From positions 62,001-126,000 of the forward strand of contig CAWKNQ010000004.1 in the NCBI GenBank assembly GCA_963850995.1: DNA of 64,000 nucleotides. The letters are read 5' to 3'. Source of the DNA: Gaiellasilicea sp963850995 (GTDB lineage Bacteria > Actinomycetota > Thermoleophilia > Gaiellales > Gaiellaceae). The position numbers and the translations under genes are program-made. The notes below the pieces were generated by a model that had not been told where the DNA came from, made no database searches, and was given only the letters and a program-made list of their open reading frames with translations. Within the stretch, counting starts at the first letter, position 1; every line of letters starts with the position of its first letter. Shown here in pieces: positions 19,287 to 28,674 of this stretch.

Positions 19287-20333
19287 CTACAGGAGGTGGC
19301 GTCCGAAGTCGCGCTCGAAGTCGCGCCAGACGCTGTGGATGTGCGTGCCGCTGTTCCGGGAGTTGTCGAACTCGAGGAGGAAGGTGGGTCCTTGCAGGCG
19401 GTAGTACTGCGGTACGCCGGGGCGAGTGCTGCCGGCCCAGGCGAAGCGCGTGCGAGCAATACCCGCTCGCTCGATCCGCGCGAACGCCTCGCGCGCCATC
19501 GCCGGTGGGTAGTTCGCGAGGTAGGTGCGCACGATCTCGAGCACCCGTTTCTGCGCTGCGGACGGGAGATCGCCCGTCTCGGCGCCCAAGCTGTCGAGCG
19601 GCCGCACGCGGACGGCGTTCTGGGTGACGTGGTCGGTCAGCGACTCCGACGAGAACACGACCTGCCGCCGGAGCCGGCCGTCGAGCGAGAGCACGATCTC
19701 CCGCGCAGCGTCCTCCTCGCGCGCCATCGTCCGGTAGCCCTGACCGACCGAGCGGTACGCGCTCCCGGCGCGGGTCGGCCAGGCGCCGAGGAAGAACGGC
19801 TCGGTGACGAGGGTGTCCCCGACGACGGTGAAGTGCCTCGAGAGATGGTGCCCTTCGAGCCGCCAGCCCCACGCTCGAGCACCGGGCGTGCCGAAGACCG
19901 AGACGAAGTAGAGGTTGGGGTCGAACGGATCGTCGATGCCCGTGCTCATGCGCTGGAGCACGCCCTGCAGCGCCATGATGTCGAGAGCCTTGCGGTAGCC
20001 GGCCGCCGAGCTGCTCGAGCGCAACAGGGCGAGCGCGAGCCTGCGCTGCCCGGCCGACATCTCGCCGACCGGAAGGCCGTTACGCGGCACCGAGGCAGGC
20101 ACGGTCCAGTGCCAGCGGGTGCGCTCGGCGCTCGCGAACGGGAACGTTGCCTTGCTTCGGCCGGCCGGAGACAGCGACGCGACGAAGGCGCGTGCGGCTG
20201 CCTCGACGGCCGCTCCGTCGCTCGGTGCGGCTCGTGCGGGGCGGACGCCGAGCGCGAGCCCGGCAGCGCCGGCGGCCGCGAGCCGCAGAGCGGCGTTGCG
20301 TGTGAGTCGTAGCTCGAGGCGGTCGTCGTTCAC
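19287..20333 (-). CDS. DUF3500-like secreted protein
   Basis: A 348-residue protein that appears exported. The GTG at 20333 is preferred over the open frame's first start because GGAGG lies 7 bases upstream. The N-terminal RLTRNAALRLAAAGAAG with an Ala-rich cleavage region resembles a Tat-like or Sec signal. The body has DUF3500 hallmarks, including EGHHLSRHFTVVGDTLVTEPFFLG read in two pieces and the C-terminal FLLEFDNSRN plus GTHIHSVWRDFERDFG. The family has no defined biochemical role. It lies upstream of the Vps62-like gene in the same direction with a 69-base gap. Confidence 0.75.
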   Translation of the reverse strand: MNDDRLELRLTRNAALRLAAAGAAGLALGVRPARAAPSDGAAVEAAARAFVASLSPAGRSKATFPFASAERTRWHWTVPASVPRNGLPVGEMSAGQRRLALALLRSSSSAAGYRKALDIMALQGVLQRMSTGIDDPFDPNLYFVSVFGTPGARAWGWRLEGHHLSRHFTVVGDTLVTEPFFLGAWPTRAGSAYRSVGQGYRTMAREEDAAREIVLSLDGRLRRQVVFSSESLTDHVTQNAVRVRPLDSLGAETGDLPSAAQKRVLEIVRTYLANYPPAMAREAFARIERAGIARTRFAWAGSTRPGVPQYYRLQGPTFLLEFDNSRNSGTHIHSVWRDFERDFGRHLL

Positions 20334-20561
20334 GTCGGAGCCTCCTTCGGAGCGGACTGCTCTTCCTGGAAGCATGCCGAACCTCCTACGGGCGCCGCTC
20401 GCGTGCTCGCCGGAGGAGGTCGCCGATCGAGCGCACGTGCAGCGAGGAGCCGGCGAAGCGCACGTCGTATAACCGGTCGGAACGCGTCGTAGTGCCAGAT
20501 CAGGTTCGGGGCCTACGATCTGCCCGACGCGGCCGTCGCTCTAGACTCCGCGGCCTGAGGT

Positions 20562-20951
20562 ATGGGACTCGAGCTCTACATGGTCGGCGTGATCGTCGAG
20601 GACATGCAGCGCGCCGCGGAGTTCTACCGCCGGCTCGGTGTCGCGGTTCCGGACGGCGCGGAGGAGCAGGACCACGTCGAGGTCGCGATGAGCGGGTCGA
20701 CGTTCTTCCTCAGCACGAAGCGCGCGAACGCGCGCTGGGATCCGGCGCCGAGGGAGACCCCCTCGGGCGGCTATCGGATCATCCTCGAGTTCTATCTCGA
20801 GACCCGAGAGGCATTGGACGCGAAGTACGAGGAGCTGACCGGGCTTGGCTACGAGAGCCACTGTGCGCCGTACGACGTCAGGCCCGACCTCCGCTTCGCG
20901 ATGATCAACGACCCCGACGGGAACACGATCCTCTTGTCCGCGTCCCTCTGA
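20562..20951 (+). CDS. VOC-superfamily (glyoxalase-fold) protein
   Basis: A 129-residue protein of two beta-alpha-beta-beta-beta units. The opening MVGVIVEDMQRAAEFYRRLG and the closing FAMINDPDGNTILL are the standard VOC patterns, and Glu residues at the strand ends could bind a metal. Such proteins range from glyoxalases to antibiotic-binding proteins, so no substrate is offered. It is convergent with the YidB-like gene and separated from it by a hairpin. Confidence 0.8.
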   Translation: MGLELYMVGVIVEDMQRAAEFYRRLGVAVPDGAEEQDHVEVAMSGSTFFLSTKRANARWDPAPRETPSGGYRIILEFYLETREALDAKYEELTGLGYESHCAPYDVRPDLRFAMINDPDGNTILLSASL

Positions 20952-20963
20952 GGGACTGCCGCG

Positions 20964-20985
20964 GGGTGCCCGCCCGGCGGGACCC
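20964..20985. terminator. Hairpin between convergent VOC and YidB-like genes
   Basis: GGGT (20964-20967) pairs with ACCC (20982-20985), and CCCGCC (20969-20974) pairs with GGCGGG (20976-20981) with one bulged G. A smaller stem GTCCCT/AGGGAC lies at 20942-20956 over the VOC stop codon. Together they probably end transcription from both sides. Confidence 0.5.
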
Positions 20986-20998
20986 GGTCGGACGTTTC

Positions 20999-21265
20999 TC
21001 AGGCGGTCGGAATCGCGCCGTCGGGCGTGAGCTTGTCGACCAGCTTCGGCAGGGAGTCGGCCACGTTCGCGGCAGCAGTGTCGACGTCCACACCTGCGTC
21101 GGCGAGCGCCTGCAGCTTGGCCGGATCCATCACCTGTTTGACCTCGTCTGCCGAGAGCGAGGCGTTCTCGCCCGTGCCGATCCAGGACTGAACCTTGTCG
21201 CCGAGACCGGCCGAGTCGAACTTCGTCTTCAGGCTGGACGTTCTCCGTGTTGCGGCTGCGTGCAA
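20999..21265 (-). CDS. YidB-family (DUF937) protein, apparently N-terminally truncated
   Basis: An 88-residue reading frame starting at TTG 21265. Its body matches the C-terminal half of YidB-like proteins: GLGDKVQSWIGTGEN, then LSADEVKQVM, LQALADAGVDVD and PKLVDKLTPDG. The usual glycine-rich N-terminal half of about 50 residues is absent. The 63 bases upstream run into the leader of the divergent DUF6325 gene, so there is no room for it. It may be a genuine short form or a remnant left by a deletion or assembly error. The function is unknown. Confidence 0.6.
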   Translation of the reverse strand: MHAAATRRTSSLKTKFDSAGLGDKVQSWIGTGENASLSADEVKQVMDPAKLQALADAGVDVDTAAANVADSLPKLVDKLTPDGAIPTA

Positions 21266-21327
21266 TGAGGATAATGCTGCTGCCGTCCATCGTTGGACGG
21301 AACAGCGCCGGCAGAAAAGGAGTTTTC

Positions 21328-21765
21328 ATGGATGAGATCGGGCCAGTCGACTACGCGATCATCGCGTTCCCTGGCAACAAGTTCCGCGGCGAGATCGGCC
21401 CTGCGCTCGCCGACCTTGTCGAAGCGAACACGATTCGCATCATCGACATCGCCTTCGTCGGCAAGAACGCGGACGGAGAGGCGATCGCTTTCGAGCTCAC
21501 CGAGCTCGACCCCGACGTCCAGCAGGGCCTGGAGAAGGCCGGGATCGAGGTGGGTGGACTCGTCCCCGAGGAAGACCTCATGGCGGTCGCGGAGGACCTC
21601 GAGCCGGAGAACTCGGCTGCGTTGATCGTGTGGGAGAACGTCTGGGCGCGGGACGTGGCCCAGAAGATGCGGGACGCCGGCGGCGTTCTGGTCGCCTTCG
21701 AGCGGATTCCTCACGACGTCGTCCAGGCTGCACGCGAGTTTGCACTCGAGGAAGCGAAAGCGTAG
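21328..21765 (+). CDS. DUF6325-family small protein
   Basis: A 145-residue acidic soluble protein. The beginning GPVDYAIIAFPGNKF, followed by ANTIRIIDIAFVGKNADG and the later ALIVWENVWARDVAQKMRDA, matches the actinobacterial DUF6325 family. The ATG at 21328 follows AAAAGGAG by 6 bases. In actinobacteria this family typically precedes a short SHOCT-domain protein, as it does here with a 13-base gap, so the two are probably one transcript. The role is unknown, although membrane-stress functions have been suggested for related pairs. Confidence 0.8.
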   Translation: MDEIGPVDYAIIAFPGNKFRGEIGPALADLVEANTIRIIDIAFVGKNADGEAIAFELTELDPDVQQGLEKAGIEVGGLVPEEDLMAVAEDLEPENSAALIVWENVWARDVAQKMRDAGGVLVAFERIPHDVVQAAREFALEEAKA

Positions 21766-21778
21766 GAAAGGAGAGCAC

Positions 21779-22075
21779 ATGTTCAGACGGAGAGGACCTA
21801 GTCTCGTTCGGGCGGCCGCGACGACCGCGGTGGTCGCGGGTACCGCAGGAGCCGTGCACCACCGCCAGGAGCAGAGGTACGCGGGGCAGGAGCAGGCCGC
21901 GGCCGACCGTGAGTATGTCGAGGCAGACCAGGCCGCCGCTGCCGCGGCGTACCCGGCACCCGCCGCGGCACCTGATCCCGCGGCGGAGATTCAGAAGTAC
22001 GCGGCGTTGAAGGGGCAAGGCCTGATCACCGAAGAGGAGTTCGCCGCCAAGAAGGCGCAGATCCTCGGCATCTAG
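21779..22075 (+). CDS. SHOCT-domain small protein
   Basis: A 98-residue protein with a basic N-terminus (MFRRRGPS), one weak hydrophobic segment (AAATTAVVAGTAGAV), an Ala/Pro-rich linker and a C-terminal SHOCT motif (YAALKGQGLITEEEFAAKKA). SHOCT helices are thought to mediate oligomerisation. The ATG lies 5 bases after GGAGAG and just past the DUF6325 stop. It is followed by a strong hairpin. Confidence 0.8.
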   Translation: MFRRRGPSLVRAAATTAVVAGTAGAVHHRQEQRYAGQEQAAADREYVEADQAAAAAAYPAPAAAPDPAAEIQKYAALKGQGLITEEEFAAKKAQILGI

Positions 22076-22091
22076 CGCGGACGAAAAGCCA

Positions 22092-22122
22092 CCCGTTTGC
22101 GGCGGGCGCCGCCGCGAACGGG
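22092..22122. terminator. Terminator hairpin after the DUF6325/SHOCT pair
   Basis: Bases 22092-22105 and 22109-22122 form a 14-bp stem with one U-G wobble (position 22098 with 22116) and the triloop GCG. It lies between the convergent SHOCT gene and the membrane protein at 22230. Confidence 0.75.
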
Positions 22123-22229
22123 GCGGCCGCTCGCCCGCCTGCCGTGCCCGCTCCCCGGTCATCTATCGTCGCGCCGTGACGACGATCAGCGCTTCTTCGA
22201 GCGGGCTCGCGAGCTTCGAGCCTGACGAC

Positions 22230-23129
22230 CTACGTCGCGATCGAGATCCCGACGAGCAGCGGGACGATGATCCAGCATGCGATGGTCAGGCCCACGGAGA
22301 TGATGACGAAGGTGCGGGTCTGGGCTTTGGGAGGGTCGCCGCACCAGCCGACGGCGTTCCAGAGCGCTCTCGCCGGGCCGGTCGTCGCCATCCGAATGCG
22401 CCGTGAGGCGAGTGCCGCCCCCCGGAGGATCATCCAGGAGCCGGCGAGGGCGATCAGCATGCCGGCCACCCCGATCACGGACCCCCAGAGGGTGCTCGTG
22501 AGCAAGCCGGTCACTCGGCCGAGAGCCGCAGCGATCGGAACGCCCAGGCCGGCAAAGATGAACAGCGGCACACCGATCTCGTTCGTCTTCAGCGCCTCGA
22601 CCATCCGGTCGGCGTCCATGCGCGCACGGCGGAGCAGACGGTGCTCCTCGCTGCCCGGCACTGCCTGGATCTCGCGCAGCCCGTAGAGGTTGCGGAGCTT
22701 CGTCGACAGGTCGCGGATGTGCGAGACGACGAGATAGCGGGCGATCAGCTGGACGCCCAAGCGGACCACGGAGCGCAATGGACCCGCCCGCTTCCCGGCG
22801 GTCGTTCCGTAGTAGCCGTGGCGTGAGAGCGACTCCAGTGCCTCGGCCATGTTCCGGTGCATCTGCGGGAACACGTCCGGGTGAGCGAGTGCGCGCGTGC
22901 GCGAGATCTCGCGCATCATCTCGCGCTCACGTGGGCTCGTCACCTCGATCGAGTCGAGGTACTTGCCGATCTCGTCGTCGTTCCCGGAGAGCAGCTTCAG
23001 CCGCTCGATCGGGTTGTCGATCTCTTCGAGAACCTCTTCCTCAGCCGCGGGCGGGCTCTGAATCGTGGTCGGATCGCTCGCCACGATCGTCACGATAGCG
23101 CGATCACGCCGGCCCAACAGAGCCGTCAA
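22230..23129 (-). CDS. Unrecognised membrane protein with soluble N-terminal domain
   Basis: A protein of up to 299 residues that I cannot place in a family. The first 170 residues are hydrophilic and helical, rich in Glu/Arg (SPREREMMREISRTRALAH), and the C-terminal part has about four hydrophobic segments (VPLFIFAGLGVPIAAALG, then VIGVAGMLIALAGSW, and a final pair). The start is uncertain: TTG 23129, GTG 23093 and GTG 23084 are all possible and none has a clear ribosome-binding site. It follows the holin-like gene in the same direction with a 10-base gap and may close the sulfatase/SulP operon. Confidence 0.65.
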   Translation of the reverse strand: MTALLGRRDRAIVTIVASDPTTIQSPPAAEEEVLEEIDNPIERLKLLSGNDDEIGKYLDSIEVTSPREREMMREISRTRALAHPDVFPQMHRNMAEALESLSRHGYYGTTAGKRAGPLRSVVRLGVQLIARYLVVSHIRDLSTKLRNLYGLREIQAVPGSEEHRLLRRARMDADRMVEALKTNEIGVPLFIFAGLGVPIAAALGRVTGLLTSTLWGSVIGVAGMLIALAGSWMILRGAALASRRIRMATTGPARALWNAVGWCGDPPKAQTRTFVIISVGLTIACWIIVPLLVGISIAT

Positions 23130-23139
23130 CGCGGGACGA

Positions 23140-23526
23140 TCAGTTCTCTTCGAGGTACTTCTTGAGGCCCAGGAACGGCAGGATGAAGGCGGCGAGGAGC
23201 GCTGCTGCCCAGACGAGCACGGACGCCGCGAGCCACGTGCCGACCCCGTCGATCGACAACCCGTCGGAGATCAGGTCGGTGACGATCAGCGAGACCAGCG
23301 TCGCGACGAGGGCCACGCCGCCGAGCGCGGTCGAGCTCGCGCCCTGCCGGCGGAACGTCGAGAGGAAAAACGGCTGCAGCAGCGCCACGGCGACCGTGAA
23401 AATCACGAGGGAGAGGATGAAGCCGCCGAAGTCGAGCTCCATGCCGTCGAGCAGGGACGCCGCGATGAGCAGACCGACTGCGTTGGCCGCGAGCAGCACC
23501 GCCGTCCTCACCACGAGCCGGATCAC
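23140..23526 (-). CDS. Phage holin superfamily IV-like small membrane protein
   Basis: A 128-residue protein with four transmembrane helices (AVLLAANAVGLLIAASLLDG, FILSLVIFTVAVALL, ALVATLVSLIVTDLI and the last at 95-120) and a short basic tail LGLKKYLEEN. This is the pattern of the chromosomal 4-TMS holin-like family common in actinobacteria. No other phage gene is nearby, so a lytic role is not supported. The GTG at 23526 is chosen as the start because it gives the family's normal length; the frame stays open into the upstream SulP gene only because of that gene's frame break. Confidence 0.75.
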   Translation of the reverse strand: MIRLVVRTAVLLAANAVGLLIAASLLDGMELDFGGFILSLVIFTVAVALLQPFFLSTFRRQGASSTALGGVALVATLVSLIVTDLISDGLSIDGVGTWLAASVLVWAAALLAAFILPFLGLKKYLEEN

Positions 23527-23573
23527 GGCGCGACAACACCACGTGCGGACATTCAAGTGCTTGCGGTCCGGGC

Positions 23574-25278
23574 TCACGCAGACCTGGGACGATCCGGATC
23601 GGCGAGCGCCTCGACGGCGTCCTGCACCGTCGGATAGGTGGCGAGCGTGCCGAGATCCCCGGTTCGCCGGAGCAGGTCGCGGACCTGGCCGATGTCCCGC
23701 GCGATTACGAGCTCGACTCCCGCGCGCTCGAGGTCGCCGTTGAGCTCGCTCAGCATCGTGGCTGCGGTGACGTCGATGTAGGGCATGCTCTCGGCGTCGA
23801 GGATGACGGCCCGGGTACCCGGCGTCCGGGCATGCCGCCGGATACGGTCGCGCACGGCCTCGGCATTGGCGAAGAAGAGCCCGCTCTCCGGTCGCAGCAC
23901 GACGATTCCCGGGAGCTCGGTGTTCTCGCTGTGCCGGGCGACGTCGCCGTACTGGTCGACCGTGCCGGGAACGCGTCCGAGCACGGCGACGTTCGGAGTC
24001 GAGGCTCGATAGAGGAGCAGCAGCAGCGAGACGCCGATGCCGATGAAGAGGCCGGGCAAGGTGTCGAAGATCAGGACGCCGAACAGGGCCGCGAGGGCGG
24101 CGGCGAAGTCGGCGCGGCCGGCGATCGCGTACATGCGGCCGACTCCGCTCGTGTGCAACCGATACAGGCGGACGAGCGCGCGGATGTCGACGAGCTCGAC
24201 CAGGGCGGCGATGACGACCGCGGCGAGCGTCGCCTCGGGGAGCTCTTCGAACAGCCCGGTGAGAAACAGCAGGGTGACGACGGTGAGCACGGCGACGACG
24301 AGCCCGGAGAGCTGCGACCTCGCGCCGGCTGAGGCGTTCACGGCGGTCTTGGAGAGGCTGCCGTTCACGACCATGCCGCTCGAGAGCCCTGCACCCAGGT
24401 TCGCGGCGCCCAGGGCGACCAGCTCCCGGTTCGGGATCGATCTCGTAGTGATTCTTGGCGGCGTAGGCCTTGGCTGCGCCGAGACCTTCCGCAAACCCGA
24501 CGAGCATCACCCCGACCGCAGCGGGCGCGATGTCGAGATAGCTGTCGGCGGACACGTCCGGGAGACCGATGGTCGGCAGTCCGCTTTCGATCCCGCCGAC
24601 GATCGCGACGCCGTGCTGGTCGAGATCGAAGAGGCGTACGGCCACGATGCCGGCCAGCACGGCGACCAGCGAGCCCGGAACGACAGGCGCGAGCTCCTTG
24701 AGGCCGACGACGAGAGCGAGCGACAGGGCGCCGACGACGAGGGTCAGGCCACTCGTCTCGCCGAGGCTGCCCAGGAAGTGCCAGAGCTGCTCGAAGAAGT
24801 CGCCTTCTTCCTTGTCGATGCCGAACAGCTTCGGCAGCTGCCCGACGATGATCGTGAGTGCGAGCCCGATGATGAACCCCTTCAGCACCGGCTCGGAGAT
24901 GAAGTTGGCGAGGAAGCCGAGCCGGAGGAGACCCGCGGCGAGCGCGAGGATCCCGACGACGAGCGCGAGCGTGATCGTCAGCTGGAGGAACTCGTCCGAT
25001 CCCGGCGAGACGAGGTCGCCGACCGCGGCCGCAGACAGCGCTGCCGTGGCTGCCATCGGCCCGGTGACCATGTGGCGCGAGCTGCCGAAGGCTGCGTAGA
25101 AGATGAGCGCTGCGGGCGCCGCGTACAGGCCCACCACGGGCGACACTCCGGCGATCGACGCGTAGGCGAGCGCCTCGGGTACGAGCACGGCCCAGACGGT
25201 CAGGCCGGCGACGACGTCGCCGCGCAGCCAGGTGCGGTTGTAGCCGTGGGTGAGCGAGGTGAAGAGCGGCAGCCTCAC
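23574..25278 (-). CDS. SulP-family anion (sulfate) transporter with STAS domain, frame broken
   Basis: A transporter of about 568 residues that should import sulfate or another oxyanion, or bicarbonate. The signature region GVSPVVGLYAAPAALIFYA lies near residue 50, ten or more helices follow, and a STAS domain closes the chain (GIVVLRPESGLFFANAE and PYIDVTAATML). The frame breaks near 24435: KNHYEID is followed by NRELVALGAANL in the next frame, so one base is extra within the family motif DPNRELVALG. The GTG start overlaps the stop of the HAD gene by 4 bases. With the upstream sulfatase it could recover released sulfate. Confidence 0.85.
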
Positions 25279-26193
25279 GGGTGGGCTGCGAACACCGTCT
25301 TCCAGTCGTCCTTGACGCTGACGACCGTCCAGCCGAGGGCTTTCGCCTGCTCGAGCGAGTCCTCGGCGCCCGTCACGTAGTCGAACTCGCGCTCGGCGTC
25401 GTCGTGCAGGACGAGCAAGCCGAAGCCCGGCCCCTTACCGCTTGCGAACCGGAGCATCGGGATGTCGCCGTTCGAGTTGCCGCCGGCGAAGGCCGGCCGC
25501 CGGCCGATCCGGCTCCAGATCCGCACCGGCTTCACAGGGCCGTCGTCGAAGATGTCCGGCTCGGCGAGGTAGACGATCGAGCCACCGTCGTCGCCCGGCT
25601 CGTAGCGAAGCGCGTTCGAGCTCCCGATCACGCGCTCGGGCGGGATCGCGTAGATCTCGCCGGCGACCGGGCGCATGAAGTCGCGGTCGCCGCCGGAGGC
25701 AATGTAGGTCGTGAACCCGTTCGCCTCGAGGTAGCGCAGGAGCTCGACCATGGGCAGGTAGCCGCATTCGCGCAGCTTGCGGCCGAGCGTCGGGTGCTCT
25801 GCGTCGGCAAGGAACGCGGTCGCGGCCGCCTCGTACTCCTCGACCGTCCAGCCGACGAACGCCTGCAGGATGCCCCCCATCAGCACCTTGACGTCGGAGT
25901 CGTCGCCCGCGTAGTGCTTCGTGATCACGCCGCCGAGCCAGGCGTAGTCCCGTTCGACGGCGGCCTTCCACGGCTGGCGCTCGCGCAACGACTCCTCCTG
26001 CTCGGCCATCTCGGCCAGCCGCTTCAGGATGAAGACGAGCTCGATCGGCATCGGCTTCTCGCACCAGAGCGTGCCGTCGTTGTCGAAGACGGCGACGCGC
26101 TCCTCGGCCGCGATCGCCTGCGCCGGCGCCCTCGACGAAGTCGACGATCGCCTCCCGTGTCGGCGTGTCGTTCCACGACGGAAGGTCAGCCAC
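25275..26193 (-). CDS. HAD-superfamily hydrolase, frame broken
   Basis: A phosphatase-like hydrolase of about 305 residues. Motif I is AVFDNDGTLWCEKP, with the nucleophile Asp and the second Asp two residues later. Motif II is IASGGDRDF, and motif IV is FAGGNSNGDIPML. A cap region lies between motifs I and II. The frame breaks near 26126: VDFVEGA in the first frame is followed by PAQAIAAEERVAVFDND one frame later, with one extra base. The GTG at 26193 starts immediately after the sulfatase stop. Its overlap with SulP suggests that the three are co-translated. The substrate is unknown. Confidence 0.82.
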
Positions 26194-28515
26194 TTAGTCC
26201 CTCGCGAGCGCTGCTGCAAGGTGCCGCTCGACGTCGACGTACGCGTCGTCAGCCACGTCGAAGACGACCTTGACGATCTTCCCGCCGGTGAACTCGAACT
26301 TCGGCTTGTACTCGCCCGAGACGGCGTCGCCGCCGTCGTAGCCGATGCAGAGGCCCTCGCCGCAGAGGCTGTAGCGCGACGCGATCGTCCGGATCTCGTC
26401 CTCGGCGACGACGTCGTCGTCGACGTGGAGCTTCAGCGTGCCGAAGGGCTCGTGATGCTCGCCCGCCCGCTCCTTCGTGAACTCGACGCCGACGATGTGC
26501 GTGCCGGAGGTCGGTGCGTCGGCGACGATCTTCTGCTCGGGCGGGATGCCGAGGAAGTTGTAGACGTACGTCAGCTTCCCGTCCTTGACGAAGAGCGTGT
26601 AGCCGCCGAAGCGCGAGCCCTGCGCGACGATCACTCCCTGTGAGCTCTCGGTGAACTCGACCTCCGCGAGGATCTTGTAGGACACGTTGATCGTGCCGGC
26701 CGCCGAGGCCTCCGGGATCTCGCTCGTCCCGGGGTAGTAGGTGTACTGCCCGCTCTCGGGCACCGCGATCACGTACTCGAGGGCGCGGAACTCGAAGATC
26801 CCGAGGTCGTTGAGCGGCAGGACGTCGTACCGCTTCGCCTCCTCGAGCCACAGCGCCTTCAGCTCCTCGAGCTTCTCCGGCTGCTCCTCGGCGAGGTCGC
26901 GTGCCTCCGAGCGGTCCTCGTCGGTGTGGAAGAGCTGCCAGCGGTCCTCGTCGAACTTGCCGCGGTTGAGCGGCACCGGGCCGTGCTCTGCCACGGCCTT
27001 CCATCCCTTGTGCCAGATGCCGCGCGTGCCGAGCATCTCGTAGTACTGCGTCTCCTTCTGCGTCGGCGCATCGGCCGAGTCGAACGAGTAACGCATCGAC
27101 ACGCCCGGGAGCGGCGTCTGCTCGTAGCCGTCCACGACCTTCGGCAGCTCGACGCCGCAACAGTCGAGGATCGTGGGGACGATGTCCGTGCAGTGGTGGT
27201 ACTGCTCGCGCACCTCGCCCTGGGCGGCGATCCCCTTCGGCCAGTGGATCACGAGCGGATCGCAGAGCCCGCCCTGGTAGGAGTAGCGCTTGAACATCCG
27301 GTACGGCGTCGAGAACGCCACCGCCCAGCCGGTCGGATAGTGGTTGTAGGTCTCGGGGCTCCCGAGCTTGTCCAGGAACGGCAGGTTGTCCTCGACCGTG
27401 TCGGGCCACGCGTTGAAGAACTTGTTCTCGTTCACCGAGCCGTTCGGGCTGCCCTCGCCGGAGGCGCCGTTGTCGGCGCAGTAGAGGATCAGCGTGTTCT
27501 CGAGCTGCCCCGACTCCTCGAGGTAGTCGACGATCCGGCCGACCTGTGCGTCGGTGTATTCGGAGAAGCCGGCGTACACCTCGGCCATCCGGGAGAAGAG
27601 CGCCTTCTCCTCGTCGGAGAGCGTGTCCCACGGCCGCATCGAGTCGCCCTCGCTGAACGTGCCCGGCGTCATCGGGTTGAGCGGTGTCAGCTCGGTGCCC
27701 TCCGGCAGGATCCCGCGCTCGATCATCCGCGGCAGCACCCACTCGCGGTACGCCTCGTAGCCGTCGTCGAAGGCGCCCTTGTACTTGTCGATGTACTCCT
27801 GCGGCGCGTGGTGCGGCGCGTGGTTTGCACCTGGGCAGAACCAGAGGTACCACGGCTTGTCCGGCTCCGACTGCTTCGAGTCGCGGATGAACTCGAGCGC
27901 CTTGTCGGCGAGGTCTTTCGAGAGGTGGTAGCCGTCCTCCGGGCCGTAGGGCTGGTCGACGTAGTGGTTGTCCTCGGCGAGATCGGGATACCACTGGTTG
28001 GTCTCGCCGCCGAGGAAGCCGTAGAAGCGGTCGTACCCGAGCCCGAGCGGCCAGTCCTTCTTGGACGACCCCATCGTCCAGGCGTCGACCGGCGTGTTGT
28101 GGTTCTTGCCCACCCAGAACGTGCTCCAGCCGGCGTTCCGCAGGACGGTCGCCATCGACGCGCACTCGCGGGGGATGTGCGAGTTGTAGCCGGGGAAGCC
28201 CGTCGACGTCTCGGAGATCGTGGCGAACCCGTTCTGGTGGTGGTTGCGCCCGGTGAGGAACACGGATCGCGTCGGCGAGCAGAGCGCCGTCGTGTGCCAC
28301 TGCGAGTAGGTGAGGCCGTTCTCCGCGAGCCGGTCGAGCGTCGGCATCTCGATCCGGCCGCCGTATGGCGACCAGGCCGCACACCCCGTGTCGTCGTAGA
28401 GGACGACAAGGACGTTTGGGGCCCCTTCGGGCGCCTTCTCCGGGAGGAATGCGTCCCAGTCCGGAAGGGAGTCTCGAATGTCGAGCTCGATCCTGCCCGA
28501 GAACTCCTTGGCCAT
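26194..28515 (-). CDS. Arylsulfatase (type I, formylglycine-dependent)
   Basis: A 773-residue sulfatase that would hydrolyse sulfate esters. The maturation motif LCSPTRS places the catalytic formylglycine at Cys79. Metal ligands are visible in VVLYDDTG near residue 40 and CADNGASGEGSPNGS near 345, and FWVGKNHNTP is the usual downstream Lys/His block. The last 180 residues form an extra beta-rich domain seen in large actinobacterial arylsulfatases. There is no signal peptide, so a cytoplasmic location is likely. The ATG follows GGGAGAG. A formylglycine-generating enzyme at 35969-36943 could activate it. Confidence 0.92.
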   Translation of the reverse strand: MAKEFSGRIELDIRDSLPDWDAFLPEKAPEGAPNVLVVLYDDTGCAAWSPYGGRIEMPTLDRLAENGLTYSQWHTTALCSPTRSVFLTGRNHHQNGFATISETSTGFPGYNSHIPRECASMATVLRNAGWSTFWVGKNHNTPVDAWTMGSSKKDWPLGLGYDRFYGFLGGETNQWYPDLAEDNHYVDQPYGPEDGYHLSKDLADKALEFIRDSKQSEPDKPWYLWFCPGANHAPHHAPQEYIDKYKGAFDDGYEAYREWVLPRMIERGILPEGTELTPLNPMTPGTFSEGDSMRPWDTLSDEEKALFSRMAEVYAGFSEYTDAQVGRIVDYLEESGQLENTLILYCADNGASGEGSPNGSVNENKFFNAWPDTVEDNLPFLDKLGSPETYNHYPTGWAVAFSTPYRMFKRYSYQGGLCDPLVIHWPKGIAAQGEVREQYHHCTDIVPTILDCCGVELPKVVDGYEQTPLPGVSMRYSFDSADAPTQKETQYYEMLGTRGIWHKGWKAVAEHGPVPLNRGKFDEDRWQLFHTDEDRSEARDLAEEQPEKLEELKALWLEEAKRYDVLPLNDLGIFEFRALEYVIAVPESGQYTYYPGTSEIPEASAAGTINVSYKILAEVEFTESSQGVIVAQGSRFGGYTLFVKDGKLTYVYNFLGIPPEQKIVADAPTSGTHIVGVEFTKERAGEHHEPFGTLKLHVDDDVVAEDEIRTIASRYSLCGEGLCIGYDGGDAVSGEYKPKFEFTGGKIVKVVFDVADDAYVDVERHLAAALARD

Positions 28516-28674
28516 GTCGCTCTCCCTTCTCGCGCGTCTGACGGCCCGCAGAACCTACCGCTCGGCCGTCACTGCTGGGGCCCGAACTGCAGCCGCTTCA
28601 CTCGTAGCGCAGCGCGTCTCCCCGGCAGCGGACGCTCTGCTTTCCGGCGAGAGACGATCTGAGAGAATCCGCGC

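Noticed and set aside
23140..23526. Prophage remnant
   Set aside because: The holin-like gene stands alone in a metabolic operon, and this family is common on actinobacterial chromosomes.
24400..24470. Programmed frameshift in the SulP gene
   Set aside because: No slippery heptamer with a downstream structure was seen, and similar breaks occur in unrelated genes; sequencing error is simpler.
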